A stretch of 64,000 nt of DNA from Pollutimonas sp963706785 (lineage in GTDB: Bacteria > Pseudomonadota > Gammaproteobacteria > Burkholderiales > Burkholderiaceae_B), in assembly GCA_963706785.1 (NCBI GenBank), contig CAVPNJ010000003.1:115141-179140 (forward strand), read 5' to 3'. Position numbers and translations under genes: made by a program. Positions 26,145 through 34,070 of the stretch are shown here, piece by piece. Below the pieces are notes generated by a model. It had not been told where the DNA came from. It did no database searches and saw only the letters and a list, made by a program, of their open reading frames with translations. Every line of letters starts with the position of its first letter. Positions within the stretch are counted from its first letter, which is position 1.

Positions 26145-26867
26145 TTAGGCTGCGCCGATCGTGATGCCGCCGCAGACATAATGGGTTTGCCCCGTTACGA
26201 ATCCGCATCGCGGGTCGATGAAGTAAGCGACAGCGTGTGCGACATCCTGTGGTTGTCCAATGCGTCCTACGGGGATACCTTCAAGCAATTTGCGGGTGCT
26301 TGCGCTTTGCGCATCATTCGCTTGCTGGAAGAATTCCGTGGCAATTGGGCCGGGGGCAATGGCGTTGGCGGTGATGCCGTCGGCGGCCAGTTCCAGGGCC
26401 CATGTGCGTGTCATGCCGATGACGCCAGCCTTGGTCATGCTGTACAAAGTGCGACCCTGTTTCCCCAGTGCAGCGCGTGAACTGATATTGATGATGCGCC
26501 CTTGGCCAAGCGATCTCATACCCGGCAGCAGCGCCTGGGCGCACAAAATGTTCACCTCCACATTAAGTGCAACAGCGCGTTGGATTTCGCCAGTATCAAC
26601 CTGCTCTAGTGTGCCGGTTGGCACGAAGCCCACATTATTCACTAAGCCATAGAAGGGACCGCCTTCTGCTGCGCGCGCAAGCGTGCTTATAACGATGTCT
26701 CGGTCTGATAGATCTGCGCTGTAGAAGGCAAGATGATCAGGCCAGTCGTTCGGACGCGTCCTGGCGATGCCTACCACCTCGTAGCCGTCGGCATCCAGCC
26801 GATCACAAATATTGCGCCCGATGCCGCGACTGGCGCCGGTGACGAGTACTTTCAGTTTTTCTTGCAT
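26145..26867 (-). CDS. short-chain dehydrogenase/reductase (FabG-like)
   Basis: A 240-residue classical SDR: VTGASRGIGRN near 10, NNVGF (variant of NNAG) at about 78, catalytic Ser-Tyr-Lys in INISSRAALGKQGRTLYSMTK, and ANAIAPGPIATEF. It is the first gene of the minus-strand operon 26.9-22.6 kb and probably oxidises an alcohol intermediate. The 182-base gap upstream is shared with the divergent Bug gene. Confidence 0.88.
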   Translation of the reverse strand: MQEKLKVLVTGASRGIGRNICDRLDADGYEVVGIARTRPNDWPDHLAFYSADLSDRDIVISTLARAAEGGPFYGLVNNVGFVPTGTLEQVDTGEIQRAVALNVEVNILCAQALLPGMRSLGQGRIINISSRAALGKQGRTLYSMTKAGVIGMTRTWALELAADGITANAIAPGPIATEFFQQANDAQSASTRKLLEGIPVGRIGQPQDVAHAVAYFIDPRCGFVTGQTHYVCGGITIGAA

Positions 26868-26984
26868 GATAAGACAGACCTATTGAATTGCATTCAAAAT
26901 CTCTGGGAGGTGGCCGCGATTGCATCGATTTCCGGCCAATGAAAACGCCGCTCCGATCACGAGGAAGGAAATTTAACGCATAGT

Positions 26985-27002
26985 AGTCTATAAAGCTAGA
27001 CT
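26985..27002. promoter_or_regulatory. candidate GntR/HutC operator
   Basis: AGTCTA-N6-TAGACT, a perfect inverted repeat in the divergent promoter between the SDR and Bug genes. The GTCTA/TAGAC half-site resembles HutC-type GntR operators. The operon-encoded GntR protein (22598-23350) is the likely ligand. Confidence 0.5.
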
Positions 27003-27049
27003 TTAGGTTATTATCCTCGGCACAACATACTTATAAAGGAGACAATTTC

Positions 27050-28027
27050 ATGAAAATCCGTAATTTCGGTCGAATCTCAGCAGTTCTCGGCGCCGTCGCT
27101 GCCTTTGGTTTTAGTCTAAGTGGCGCTAGCGCCTATGCCGCAAGCTATCCGGCACAACCGATCCAGTTGATAGTCGGCTATGGCGCGGGCGGCGGTACAG
27201 ATATGTGCTTTCGTGCTCTTGCGGTAACGGCTAGCAAAAAGTTGGGTCAAACCATTATTGTTGAAAACAAGCCTGGCGCGGGTTCATCGCTTTCAATTGC
27301 CTACACCGTTCGGCAGAAACCTGACGGCTATACCATTGCGGCCCTGTCCACTGGCGCGGTGCTCAATCCCTATCTCGTGCCCACCATCGACTACGACGTT
27401 ATGAAAGATCTGACGCCGATCGCCATGGTTGCGCAGTATCAGGTCGGCTTGCTGGTCCGACAGGATTCTCCCCTTAAGTCGCTGAATGACATTATCAAAG
27501 CCGCGAAGGAAGCGCCGGGTAAAATAGCCTTCAGTACAGCTGGCGTCGGCACACCCCAGCATCTGACCATGGAGAAGCTCGGGGAAGAGGTCGGCGTCAA
27601 GTGGACCCACGTTCCATACAAGAGCGGCATCGAGGCTTCTACAGCTTTGGTCAGGGGCGACGTGGAAGTCATGGCCCAGACGGCGGAATGGGTGCCTTAT
27701 GTGCGCGATGGCCGTCTACGCCTACTGAACGTCTTCACTGAAAAGCGCATGGAAGGTTTTGAAAAGGCGCCAACGCTGGTCGAAGACGGATATCAGCTGA
27801 TAGCGCCAAGTATTCTTGGTCTGGTCGGCCCCAAAGGCATGGATCCTGCAGTCGTTGCGAAGATCGACGATGCGTTTAAGGTCGCTATCGAAAGCAAAGC
27901 GTTCCAGCAATGCACGGACCAGTTTGGTCTTAAAACCGATTATAAGAACGCAGGCGAGTTTTCCCGGTACATACAGGGCACTGTTGATACCTGGGCGCCT
28001 GTAATCAAGAAACTTAATTTGAACTGA
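27050..28027 (+). CDS. Bug-type (TctC family) periplasmic solute-binding protein
   Basis: A 325-residue binding protein with a signal peptide (cleavage near AYA-ASYP). Bug hallmarks are PIQLIVGYGAGGGTDMCFRALA, VENKPGAGSSL, KPDGYTI, STAGVGTPQHLTMEKL and THVPYKSG. Bug proteins bind carboxylates; some feed a TctAB transporter and many are orphans. No tctAB is visible here. It is divergent from the SDR/ligase operon, and AAAGGAG precedes the ATG. It probably recognises the substrate of this module. Confidence 0.93.
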   Translation: MKIRNFGRISAVLGAVAAFGFSLSGASAYAASYPAQPIQLIVGYGAGGGTDMCFRALAVTASKKLGQTIIVENKPGAGSSLSIAYTVRQKPDGYTIAALSTGAVLNPYLVPTIDYDVMKDLTPIAMVAQYQVGLLVRQDSPLKSLNDIIKAAKEAPGKIAFSTAGVGTPQHLTMEKLGEEVGVKWTHVPYKSGIEASTALVRGDVEVMAQTAEWVPYVRDGRLRLLNVFTEKRMEGFEKAPTLVEDGYQLIAPSILGLVGPKGMDPAVVAKIDDAFKVAIESKAFQQCTDQFGLKTDYKNAGEFSRYIQGTVDTWAPVIKKLNLN

Positions 28028-28033
28028 CCCAGC

Positions 28034-29204
28034 ATGATTTCCGTTTTCGACCACCTTGCCTGGCCCTTCTTCGATGATGGGCATCGAACCTTGGCCAAGA
28101 ATCTGGATGAATGGTGTGCGGATAATCTTCGCGACATCAATTATGCGGACACATTCGCAGCGTGCCGCGAGTTGGTGCAACGATTAGGCAAGGGCGGCTG
28201 GCTGACGTATAGCGTGCCGTCGGGCGACCTGGGCGAGCTTGGGGGCAGGTTGCCCCAGCTCGACTCACGCTCGCTTTGCCTTATCCGCGAAACACTGGGC
28301 CGGCATCATGCGTTAGCGGATTTCGCCTTCGCTATGCAAGGGCTTGGTTCCGGCGCGATCTCACTGGCCGGAAACAATGCCCTGAAACAGCAGTATTTGC
28401 CGGGCGTTGCGGCTGGCCAGCGCATTGCGGCCTTTGCATTGTCTGAGCCCGACGCAGGCTCCGGATGTAGCTGCCCTGATGTGTTCAGCAACGCCGGATG
28501 GTGAAGACTTCATCCTGAACGGCCACAAAACCTGGATATCTAATGGGGGCCTGGCCGACTTCTACTGTGTTTTCGTCCGTACGGACGCCAATGCGGGTTC
28601 GCGTGGCATCTCCGCCTTCGTAGTTGAGGCATCTACACCCGGCCTGATCATTGAAGAGCAGATCGATGTCATCTCTCCACATCCTCTTGCCGTGCTTCGT
28701 TTTGATCAATGTCGTGTGCCTGCCAGCCAGATGCTGGGTGAACTGAACCAAGGTTTCAAGATCGCCATGCGCACACTCGATATCTTCCGGTGCTCGGTCG
28801 CTGCTGCAGCCACGGGTTTTGCGCGTCGGGCGCTCGATGAGGCGCTCGATCACGCCCGTCAGCGCAAAATGTTTGGCCAGACACTCGCAGATTTTCAGCT
28901 TACCCAGGCGGCGTTCGGCGACATGCTGACTGAGATCGACAAGAGCGCATTGTTAACATATCGCGCAGCATGGACACGCGACGTCGCAGGGCAATCCGCG
29001 ACGGCGGAAACCGCCATGGCCAAGATGGCGGCAACCGAATCCGCACAATGGGTGATCGACCGTGCGCAACAGATGTTCGGTGGCTTGGGCGTAAAGTCGG
29101 GCATGACAATAGAGCGGCTGTACCGCGATATTCGCTCATTGCGAATTTACGAAGGTGCGACCGAGGTACAAAAGCTAATCATCGCCCGCGAGTTGATGAA
29201 GTAG
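28034..29204 (+). pseudogene. acyl-CoA dehydrogenase with one frameshift
   Basis: The N-terminal half starts at ATG 28034 (through AFALSEPDAGS) and the C-terminal half runs in the next frame from VAALMC to the stop at 29204. An extra G at 28463-28464 (TCCGGAT where TCCGAT keeps the frame) accounts for the break. Both halves together make a complete enzyme of about 389 residues with GHKTWISNG, RKMFGQTLADFQLTQ and the catalytic IYEGATEVQKLIIAREL. One base is the only defect, so it may be a sequencing error. It starts six bases after the Bug gene and would supply the oxidation step of the module. Confidence 0.85.
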
Positions 29205-29425
29205 GTTGCATAAGCAATCAGATCTGAAGTCGCGACGCGGTGTTCGAGCGATTCTCGTCAAGTTGTTTCGGCTGCCGGTTCCACCTTAGCCCCGTTACAT
29301 CCCTCCGGTCATGCCGATAGGCATGGCTCAAGCCACAGCCCTCAGGCGAGCCCTTGCGTTCATATGTCACATCGCGCGCGGGCAATATCGCAAACGGCCC
29401 GCCTCTTTTCGGTGATACGCGGCAG
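29205..29425. other. intergenic, no gene seen
   Basis: This stretch and the leader to 29576 (about 370 bases in all) hold no coding frame that I can support on either strand. Promoter-like and operator-like elements occur from 29426 onward. Confidence 0.5.
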
Positions 29426-29454
29426 TTCAAAATCACGGCTTAACGGACTATACT
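29426..29454 (+). promoter_or_regulatory. sigma-70 promoter of the garL operon
   Basis: TTCAAA at 29426-29431 and TATACT at 29449-29454 with a 17-base spacer. It is the best-spaced pair in front of garL and would give a leader of about 115 bases. Confidence 0.45.
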
Positions 29455-29517
29455 CAGCGCAGTCGTACGATGACATATGACTATGGACCATCCGTATGCA
29501 TTATCATTATTCGTACC

Positions 29518-29528
29518 TTGTCCTACAA
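29518..29528. promoter_or_regulatory. candidate FadR-type GntR operator
   Basis: TTGT-CCT-ACAA fits the TNGTNNNACNA pattern of FadR-subfamily GntR repressors and lies 49 bases before garL. The GntR-FCD gene at 31315-32052 ends the same operon and is the likely binder. A second palindrome, TCGTACGA, is at 29463-29470. Confidence 0.5.
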
Positions 29529-29576
29529 CTAGAATAAAGTTCGCCATGCTGGGCGGCGGGCTCTTGGGAAGCATCT

Positions 29577-30386
29577 ATGAACAATACACAACCTTACTCG
29601 GCTTTTCCGAATCAATTCCGGCGGGACCTTCTTGCCGGCAAGTGCTTGATCGGCTGCTGGTCTGCATTGGGCAGCCCCATTACCACAGAGATCCTGGGCT
29701 TGGCGGGTTTCGACTGGATCTTGCTGGATGGCGAACACGCGCCTAACGACGTACTGACGTTTATCCCTCAGCTTATGGCGCTCAAGGACAGTGTCAGCGC
29801 ACCGATTGTGCGACCGGCCAGCAACGACACCGTGTTGATCAAGCGTTTGCTTGACATCGGTTTCTATAACTTTCTAGTGCCGTTCATAGAAACCGCTGAC
29901 GATGCGCGTCGCGCGGTGGCGGCGACGCGCTACCCAGACAGCGGCGTGCGCGGCGTATCGGTCGCGCATCGCAGTAACCGGTATGGCACGGTCAAGGACT
30001 ATCAGAAGGTCATCAACGACAACATCTCCGTCAGCGTACAGATCGAGACGCAGCTGGCTGTCGACAACATCGATGCGATTGCAGCGGTAGACGGGGTGGA
30101 TTGCCTTTTCATTGGTCCTTCAGATCTCTCGGCAGGTCTAGGTCATCTGGGCGATGCATCGCCGGCCAAAGTGCAGAATGCGATAGCCCATGTTTTTGCC
30201 CGTGCCAAAGCGGCCGGCAAACCCTGCGGGATTCTCGCACCGGTGGAAGCCGACGCCCGTCGCTATATCGAAATGGGGGCTAGCTTTGTCGCCGTGGGCG
30301 GTGATCTGGGTGTCTTCCGCAGCGGCACACAGGCATTAAGGGACAAGTTTCAATCAAGCAATGAACTTATTGGGGGAGAAAAGTGA
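29577..30386 (+). CDS. garL: 2-dehydro-3-deoxyglucarate aldolase (HpcH/HpaI family)
   Basis: A 269-residue class II aldolase very like E. coli GarL in remembered blocks: IGCWSALGSPITTEILGLAGFDWILLDGEHAPNDVLTFIPQLMALK, IKRLLDIGFYNFLVPF, RGVSVAHR and GILAPVEADARRY. The metal ligands (Glu in QIETQ, Asp in FIGPSDLSAGLG) are present. GarL splits 5-keto-4-deoxy-D-glucarate into pyruvate and tartronate semialdehyde. The stop overlaps the start of garR (TGATG), whose product consumes tartronate semialdehyde. Confidence 0.92.
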   Translation: MNNTQPYSAFPNQFRRDLLAGKCLIGCWSALGSPITTEILGLAGFDWILLDGEHAPNDVLTFIPQLMALKDSVSAPIVRPASNDTVLIKRLLDIGFYNFLVPFIETADDARRAVAATRYPDSGVRGVSVAHRSNRYGTVKDYQKVINDNISVSVQIETQLAVDNIDAIAAVDGVDCLFIGPSDLSAGLGHLGDASPAKVQNAIAHVFARAKAAGKPCGILAPVEADARRYIEMGASFVAVGGDLGVFRSGTQALRDKFQSSNELIGGEK

Positions 30387-31276
30387 TGAGTAAGTTGGGT
30401 TTCGTAGGTCTGGGCATCATGGGGGCGCCTATGGCGCTGAATCTCATCAAGGCGGGGCACGAAGTATTTCTGTTCAGCCGCTCAAGCGTTCCTTCGAATC
30501 TGGTCGAGGCAGGCGGAAAGGCCTGCCGCTCCGGTAAAGAGGTGGCACAAGCCGCTGACATTATCTTTACGATGGTGCCCGATACTCCTCATGTGGCGAG
30601 CGCGCTCTTCGACTCCGAGGGAATTGCCGAGGGGCTTTCGGCAGGCAAGATCGTGGTCGATATGAGCTCAATTTCGCCGATCGAGACCAAGGCGTTCGCC
30701 TCCAAAATCAATGCGCTCGACTGCGAGTATCTTGACGCACCTGTGTCCGGGGGCGAGGTCGGCGCTCGAAATGCGTCGCTTTCCATCATGGTGGGCGGCG
30801 CTGAAGCTACCTTCGAGAAAGTTCGGCCGTTCTTTGCATCGATGGGCTCGAACATCACACTGGTGGGTGGCAACGGTGATGGGCAAACCGCCAAGGTCGC
30901 CAATCAAATCATTGTCGCGCTCACCATCGAGGCCGTGGGGGAAGCATTGCTGTTCGCCTCCAAGGCTGGTGCTGATCCAGCGCGTGTGCGCCAGGCGCTT
31001 ATGGGGGGGTTCGCTTCATCGAAAATTCTCGAAGTGCATGGCGAACGGATGATCAAGCGTACGTTTGATCCGGGTTTCCGCGTCGAGCTCCATCAGAAGG
31101 ACCTCAATCTTGCGCTCTCGGCCGGCAAAGCGCTGGGGCTTGCACTGCCCAATACCGCGACATGCCAAGAGCTGTTTAATATGTGCGCCGCGCATGGCGG
31201 CAGCGGCTGGGATCACTCGGGTATGGTGCGCGCGCTCGAACTGATGGCCAATTTTGAGGTCGGGCAGGAAGGCTAA
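30386..31276 (+). CDS. garR: tartronate semialdehyde reductase (2-hydroxy-3-oxopropionate reductase)
   Basis: A 296-residue beta-hydroxyacid dehydrogenase: N-terminal GFVGLGIMGAPMALNL, the substrate motif DAPVSGGEVGARNASLSIMVGG, catalytic Lys in AKVANQIIVALTIEAV, and the family C-terminal DLNLALSAGKALGLALP. GarR reduces tartronate semialdehyde to D-glycerate. ATG 30386 has a GGGGGAG site and overlaps the garL stop; a GTG three bases earlier is also possible. The garL-garR order supports galactarate/glucarate catabolism, although the dehydratases are not in the window. Confidence 0.9.
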   Translation: MSKLGFVGLGIMGAPMALNLIKAGHEVFLFSRSSVPSNLVEAGGKACRSGKEVAQAADIIFTMVPDTPHVASALFDSEGIAEGLSAGKIVVDMSSISPIETKAFASKINALDCEYLDAPVSGGEVGARNASLSIMVGGAEATFEKVRPFFASMGSNITLVGGNGDGQTAKVANQIIVALTIEAVGEALLFASKAGADPARVRQALMGGFASSKILEVHGERMIKRTFDPGFRVELHQKDLNLALSAGKALGLALPNTATCQELFNMCAAHGGSGWDHSGMVRALELMANFEVGQEG

Positions 31277-31314
31277 GGTATCATCAACCGTAACCTCATT
31301 CAAACGTTCGACAC

Positions 31315-32052
31315 ATGGCATTTAGTCCTGATCCGCGCTCGCGCAACCTGACCCAAAACGTGGTGGCGGCCTTATCCGAGCGCATCCGGCGTGGTGAATA
31401 TCACGCCGGCGAGAAGCTGCCTACCGAGTCCAAATTCATGGAGTCGTTTGGCGTCAGCCGCACGGTTATTCGCGAAGCCATGTCGCGTTTGCAGGCGGCT
31501 GGACTGGTCGAGACGCGGCACGGGATAGGAACATTCCTGCGCGAGCCTCAAACTGAGCGGCAACTTCGCATTCACAACGAGAGCATCCTGACGATGCTGG
31601 ACGTCATGGCGATCCTCGAGCTGCGCATCAGTCTAGAGACCGAGGCGGCAGGGCTAGCCGCCTTGCGGCGCACAGAAGATCATGTTCAGCGCTTGCGTGT
31701 CATTCTGGACGAGTTCGCAGAGCATGTGCAGAACAAAACCGGCAGCGCTGTCGTATCCGACGTCGCTTTCCATCTGACGGTGGCGACCGCCACGGGGAAT
31801 CGCTATTTCCACGATATTCTCGAGCAGCTGGGCAATGCCATCATCCCGCGCACCCGCATCGACTCTGCGGCATTAGTCGAGGACGATCCTCATAACTATC
31901 TGGGGCGCATCCACCTTGAACACGAAGACATCTATAGTGCCATTGTGCGCAAGGATCCGGACGCCGCCCGCGCAGCCATGCGCACACATTTAACGAACAG
32001 CCGGGAGCGCTTGCGCCAATCGCAAGCACGCGGCGACGCGCCAGAACAATGA
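31315..32052 (+). CDS. GntR-family regulator, FadR subfamily (FCD domain)
   Basis: A 245-residue regulator: winged helix at about 10-75 (GEKLPTESKFMESFGVSRTVIREAMSRLQAAGLVETRHGIGTFL) and an FCD ligand domain with metal-site residues (DVAFHLTVATATGNRYF, and the HEDIYSAI histidine). It follows garR by 38 bases and is probably the repressor of garL-garR, acting at TTGTCCTACAA (29518). The inducer would be a hexarate or its breakdown product. Confidence 0.9.
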   Translation: MAFSPDPRSRNLTQNVVAALSERIRRGEYHAGEKLPTESKFMESFGVSRTVIREAMSRLQAAGLVETRHGIGTFLREPQTERQLRIHNESILTMLDVMAILELRISLETEAAGLAALRRTEDHVQRLRVILDEFAEHVQNKTGSAVVSDVAFHLTVATATGNRYFHDILEQLGNAIIPRTRIDSAALVEDDPHNYLGRIHLEHEDIYSAIVRKDPDAARAAMRTHLTNSRERLRQSQARGDAPEQ

Positions 32053-32140
32053 AAGTGGGCTTGACTTGTTGACCTAGTCCGCCGCGTTTCTATCGTCGAC
32101 AGCGCCAGCACTGGCGATCGGTTATCGCACGCCTGTCCAA

Positions 32141-32773
32141 ATGGAGGCGGGCCATAAAGCGGCATGCTCTGCTACGGACGCCATCTCTGAGGCCAAACGC
32201 ACAACATATCAAACCCGGGACCGCATTCGTCGCATGCACCTATGGTTTCGCGAACTGGTCAACCTGGAGAAGCCTGTCATCGCAGCGGTAGACGGGGCCG
32301 CGTTCGGAGCCGGCTTTAATCTGGCCCTTGCATGCGACTTCATCATTGGCACGCCGACCACCCGTTTTTGCTCGGTATTCGGACGGATAGGCCTGGTTCC
32401 CGACCTTGGAGGCTTCTTCCTTTTGCCTCGGATGATAGGGCTTCAACGCGCAAAAGAAATCATATTCACCGCCAGAGAGGTAAAAGCGCCAGAGGCCTTA
32501 TCTCTTGGACTTTTATATCGCATTGTGTCGTCCGAAACCTTGTTGGACGAAGCCCTGGCGCTGGCTGCACGTTTTCACGGGGCGTCAGTCGAGGCCATCG
32601 GTATGTCGAAGAACATACTGAACCGTTCCTTCAACCTCGACCAAGACACGTTGGCGGAGCTAGAGTCACATGCCCAGGCGATGTCGCTGCATTCTGAATA
32701 CCACCATGATGCGGTGAACCGATTCCTTGATAAGCAACCACTGGCTTTCGTCTGGGATGAAACTCCACCGTGA
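32141..32773 (+). pseudogene. enoyl-CoA hydratase/isomerase lacking its N-terminus
   Basis: The 210-residue frame matches crotonase proteins from the region after the first oxyanion-hole block: FRELVNLEKPVIAAVDGAAFGAGFNLALACDF, FGRIGLVPDLGGFFLLPRMIG, then the C-terminal helices. The usual first 65-70 residues, with the NRPxxxNA strand and the FxxGxD block, are absent. The 88 bases between the GntR stop and this frame hold no remnant of them. No ribosome site is seen. It looks like a 5'-truncated gene without function. Confidence 0.75.
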
Positions 32774-32780
32774 GTGATCC

Positions 32781-33050
32781 TTGCAGTTTCAGGCGCATCA
32801 GCGGGGGATTAGCCAATACCGGGGCCGGCCCTTTATGTTTGTATGGGCCTCCTGGTACTGGCAATTGCTCCATGCCGGCATCGACGGCGATTTGCGGACC
32901 ATACAGCGCCAGCTCGAAGCGTTGACGACGCACTTCGATATTGACTGTGATGATCGCAGAAAGCCTTATGGGTACCGATGGAATACTATTCGAAACGCTT
33001 TTCCTTGCCGGGCCTGAACGAACAGGAGTCGTTTGTGCAATTGGCGTGGC
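32781..33050 (+). pseudogene. remnant of a WYL-type HTH regulator
   Basis: One frame (to 33018) encodes WASWYWQLLHAGIDGDLRTIQRQLEALTTHFDIDCDDRRKPYGYRW, typical of the winged helix of DeoR/YafY-like WYL regulators (self-similar pattern TIQRDLxxL...ECDxRxKPYGWRW). After about 32996 the likeness continues in another frame (SLPGLNEQESFVQLAWLNE), as in the linker to the WYL domain. The WYL ligand domain itself is missing, cut off where the convergent ABC-binding-protein gene begins. This is a truncated, frameshifted remnant. Confidence 0.6.
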
Positions 33051-34061
33051 TTAATGAACCGTCTCTGCAATCTGCAAAAGCTCCAGCGCCGGAAACAGCT
33101 TGAGTTGACGCGCCGATTTCATATTGATGACGAATGCAAACTGCGTCATGGCGAGGACAGGCAGCTCACCTGGGTTGACCTCGTCGATCAGAATGCGTCG
33201 CGCCTGGCGGGCAGCCAGTTCACCCACGGCGTAATAGCGTGCGGAAATTGCCAGCAAGCCGTCGGCTTCTGTGACGAGGTTTTCGTAAGGGCTTAGCACC
33301 GGCAGACCCGCTTTCAGGGCTGCTGCCGTAAACGTCGCGCCGTTTCGTTCAATGAAGGAACTTGAACCGACATAAACGAAGTCAACCCCTTTATCACGAA
33401 GTGCCTGCATTTTCTCCGGGATGGTTGCGACGTTCGGCTGGCCGTTCGCATCGAGGTCGAACTCGATGGCCACAAGTTCGAAATCCATTGGCCCCGATAG
33501 GGCGCGGATTTCGTCCACTATCACGATCGAGTTAGTCTCGGTGCTGCTGTAAAGCATGCCGAGCTTGCGAAAGGCGGGGAAATAAGTCCGTATTGCGTTG
33601 AGGTTGATCTCTTCGGGCACGCGGTGGTGGGTGCCTGTGACATTGGTACGCCCCGTTTGCTCGTAGCTCTTGATGATGCCAGAGTTCACTGCATCCGCGA
33701 CGATCATATACACCACAGGAAGCTGCGTGATGTAACGCGGATTTTTCGCTTCTTTCAGGGTTCCCGCCATGCCCAGGGTTACGGTTGTTCCCCAGGTAAT
33801 CACGAGGTCCGGTCGCATGGCGCGCACCTCTTCCACAAAGCCGGCCAGCTTGGACCGGTCATAGTTGGCATTGCGCTCGACAAATCTGGCGTGGATTCCG
33901 CTTTTCACGATCGCGTCCTTGAACCCTTGACAGGCGGCCTCGCATCCTCGCCAGAGCGCCATATAAATCGAAAGCGGCTTGCCCGGCGCCCGCGCCGCTG
34001 CTGGGAGGGCGATCATGAGCGCCGTCAGGATCGTGGTCACGCAGGCTTTAAGAGAAGACAT
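33051..34061 (-). CDS. periplasmic ABC-type binding protein (ABC_sub_bind family)
   Basis: A 336-residue secreted protein (signal peptide ending ARA) of the PF04392-type binding family: two alpha/beta lobes with DLVITWGTTVTLGMAGTL, TNVTGTHHRVPEEINL, RKLGMLYSSTETNS, VDFVYVGSSSFIERNG and LPVLSPYEN. Many such proteins occur beside sensor kinases as ligand sensors rather than with permeases. No ABC permease or ATPase is nearby. It is the last gene of a four-frame minus-strand operon, nine bases after the MFS-sensor gene, so it may present a ligand to the two membrane sensors. Confidence 0.85.
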   Translation of the reverse strand: MSSLKACVTTILTALMIALPAAARAPGKPLSIYMALWRGCEAACQGFKDAIVKSGIHARFVERNANYDRSKLAGFVEEVRAMRPDLVITWGTTVTLGMAGTLKEAKNPRYITQLPVVYMIVADAVNSGIIKSYEQTGRTNVTGTHHRVPEEINLNAIRTYFPAFRKLGMLYSSTETNSIVIVDEIRALSGPMDFELVAIEFDLDANGQPNVATIPEKMQALRDKGVDFVYVGSSSFIERNGATFTAAALKAGLPVLSPYENLVTEADGLLAISARYYAVGELAARQARRILIDEVNPGELPVLAMTQFAFVINMKSARQLKLFPALELLQIAETVH

Positions 34062-34070
34062 GGGTTCGCC

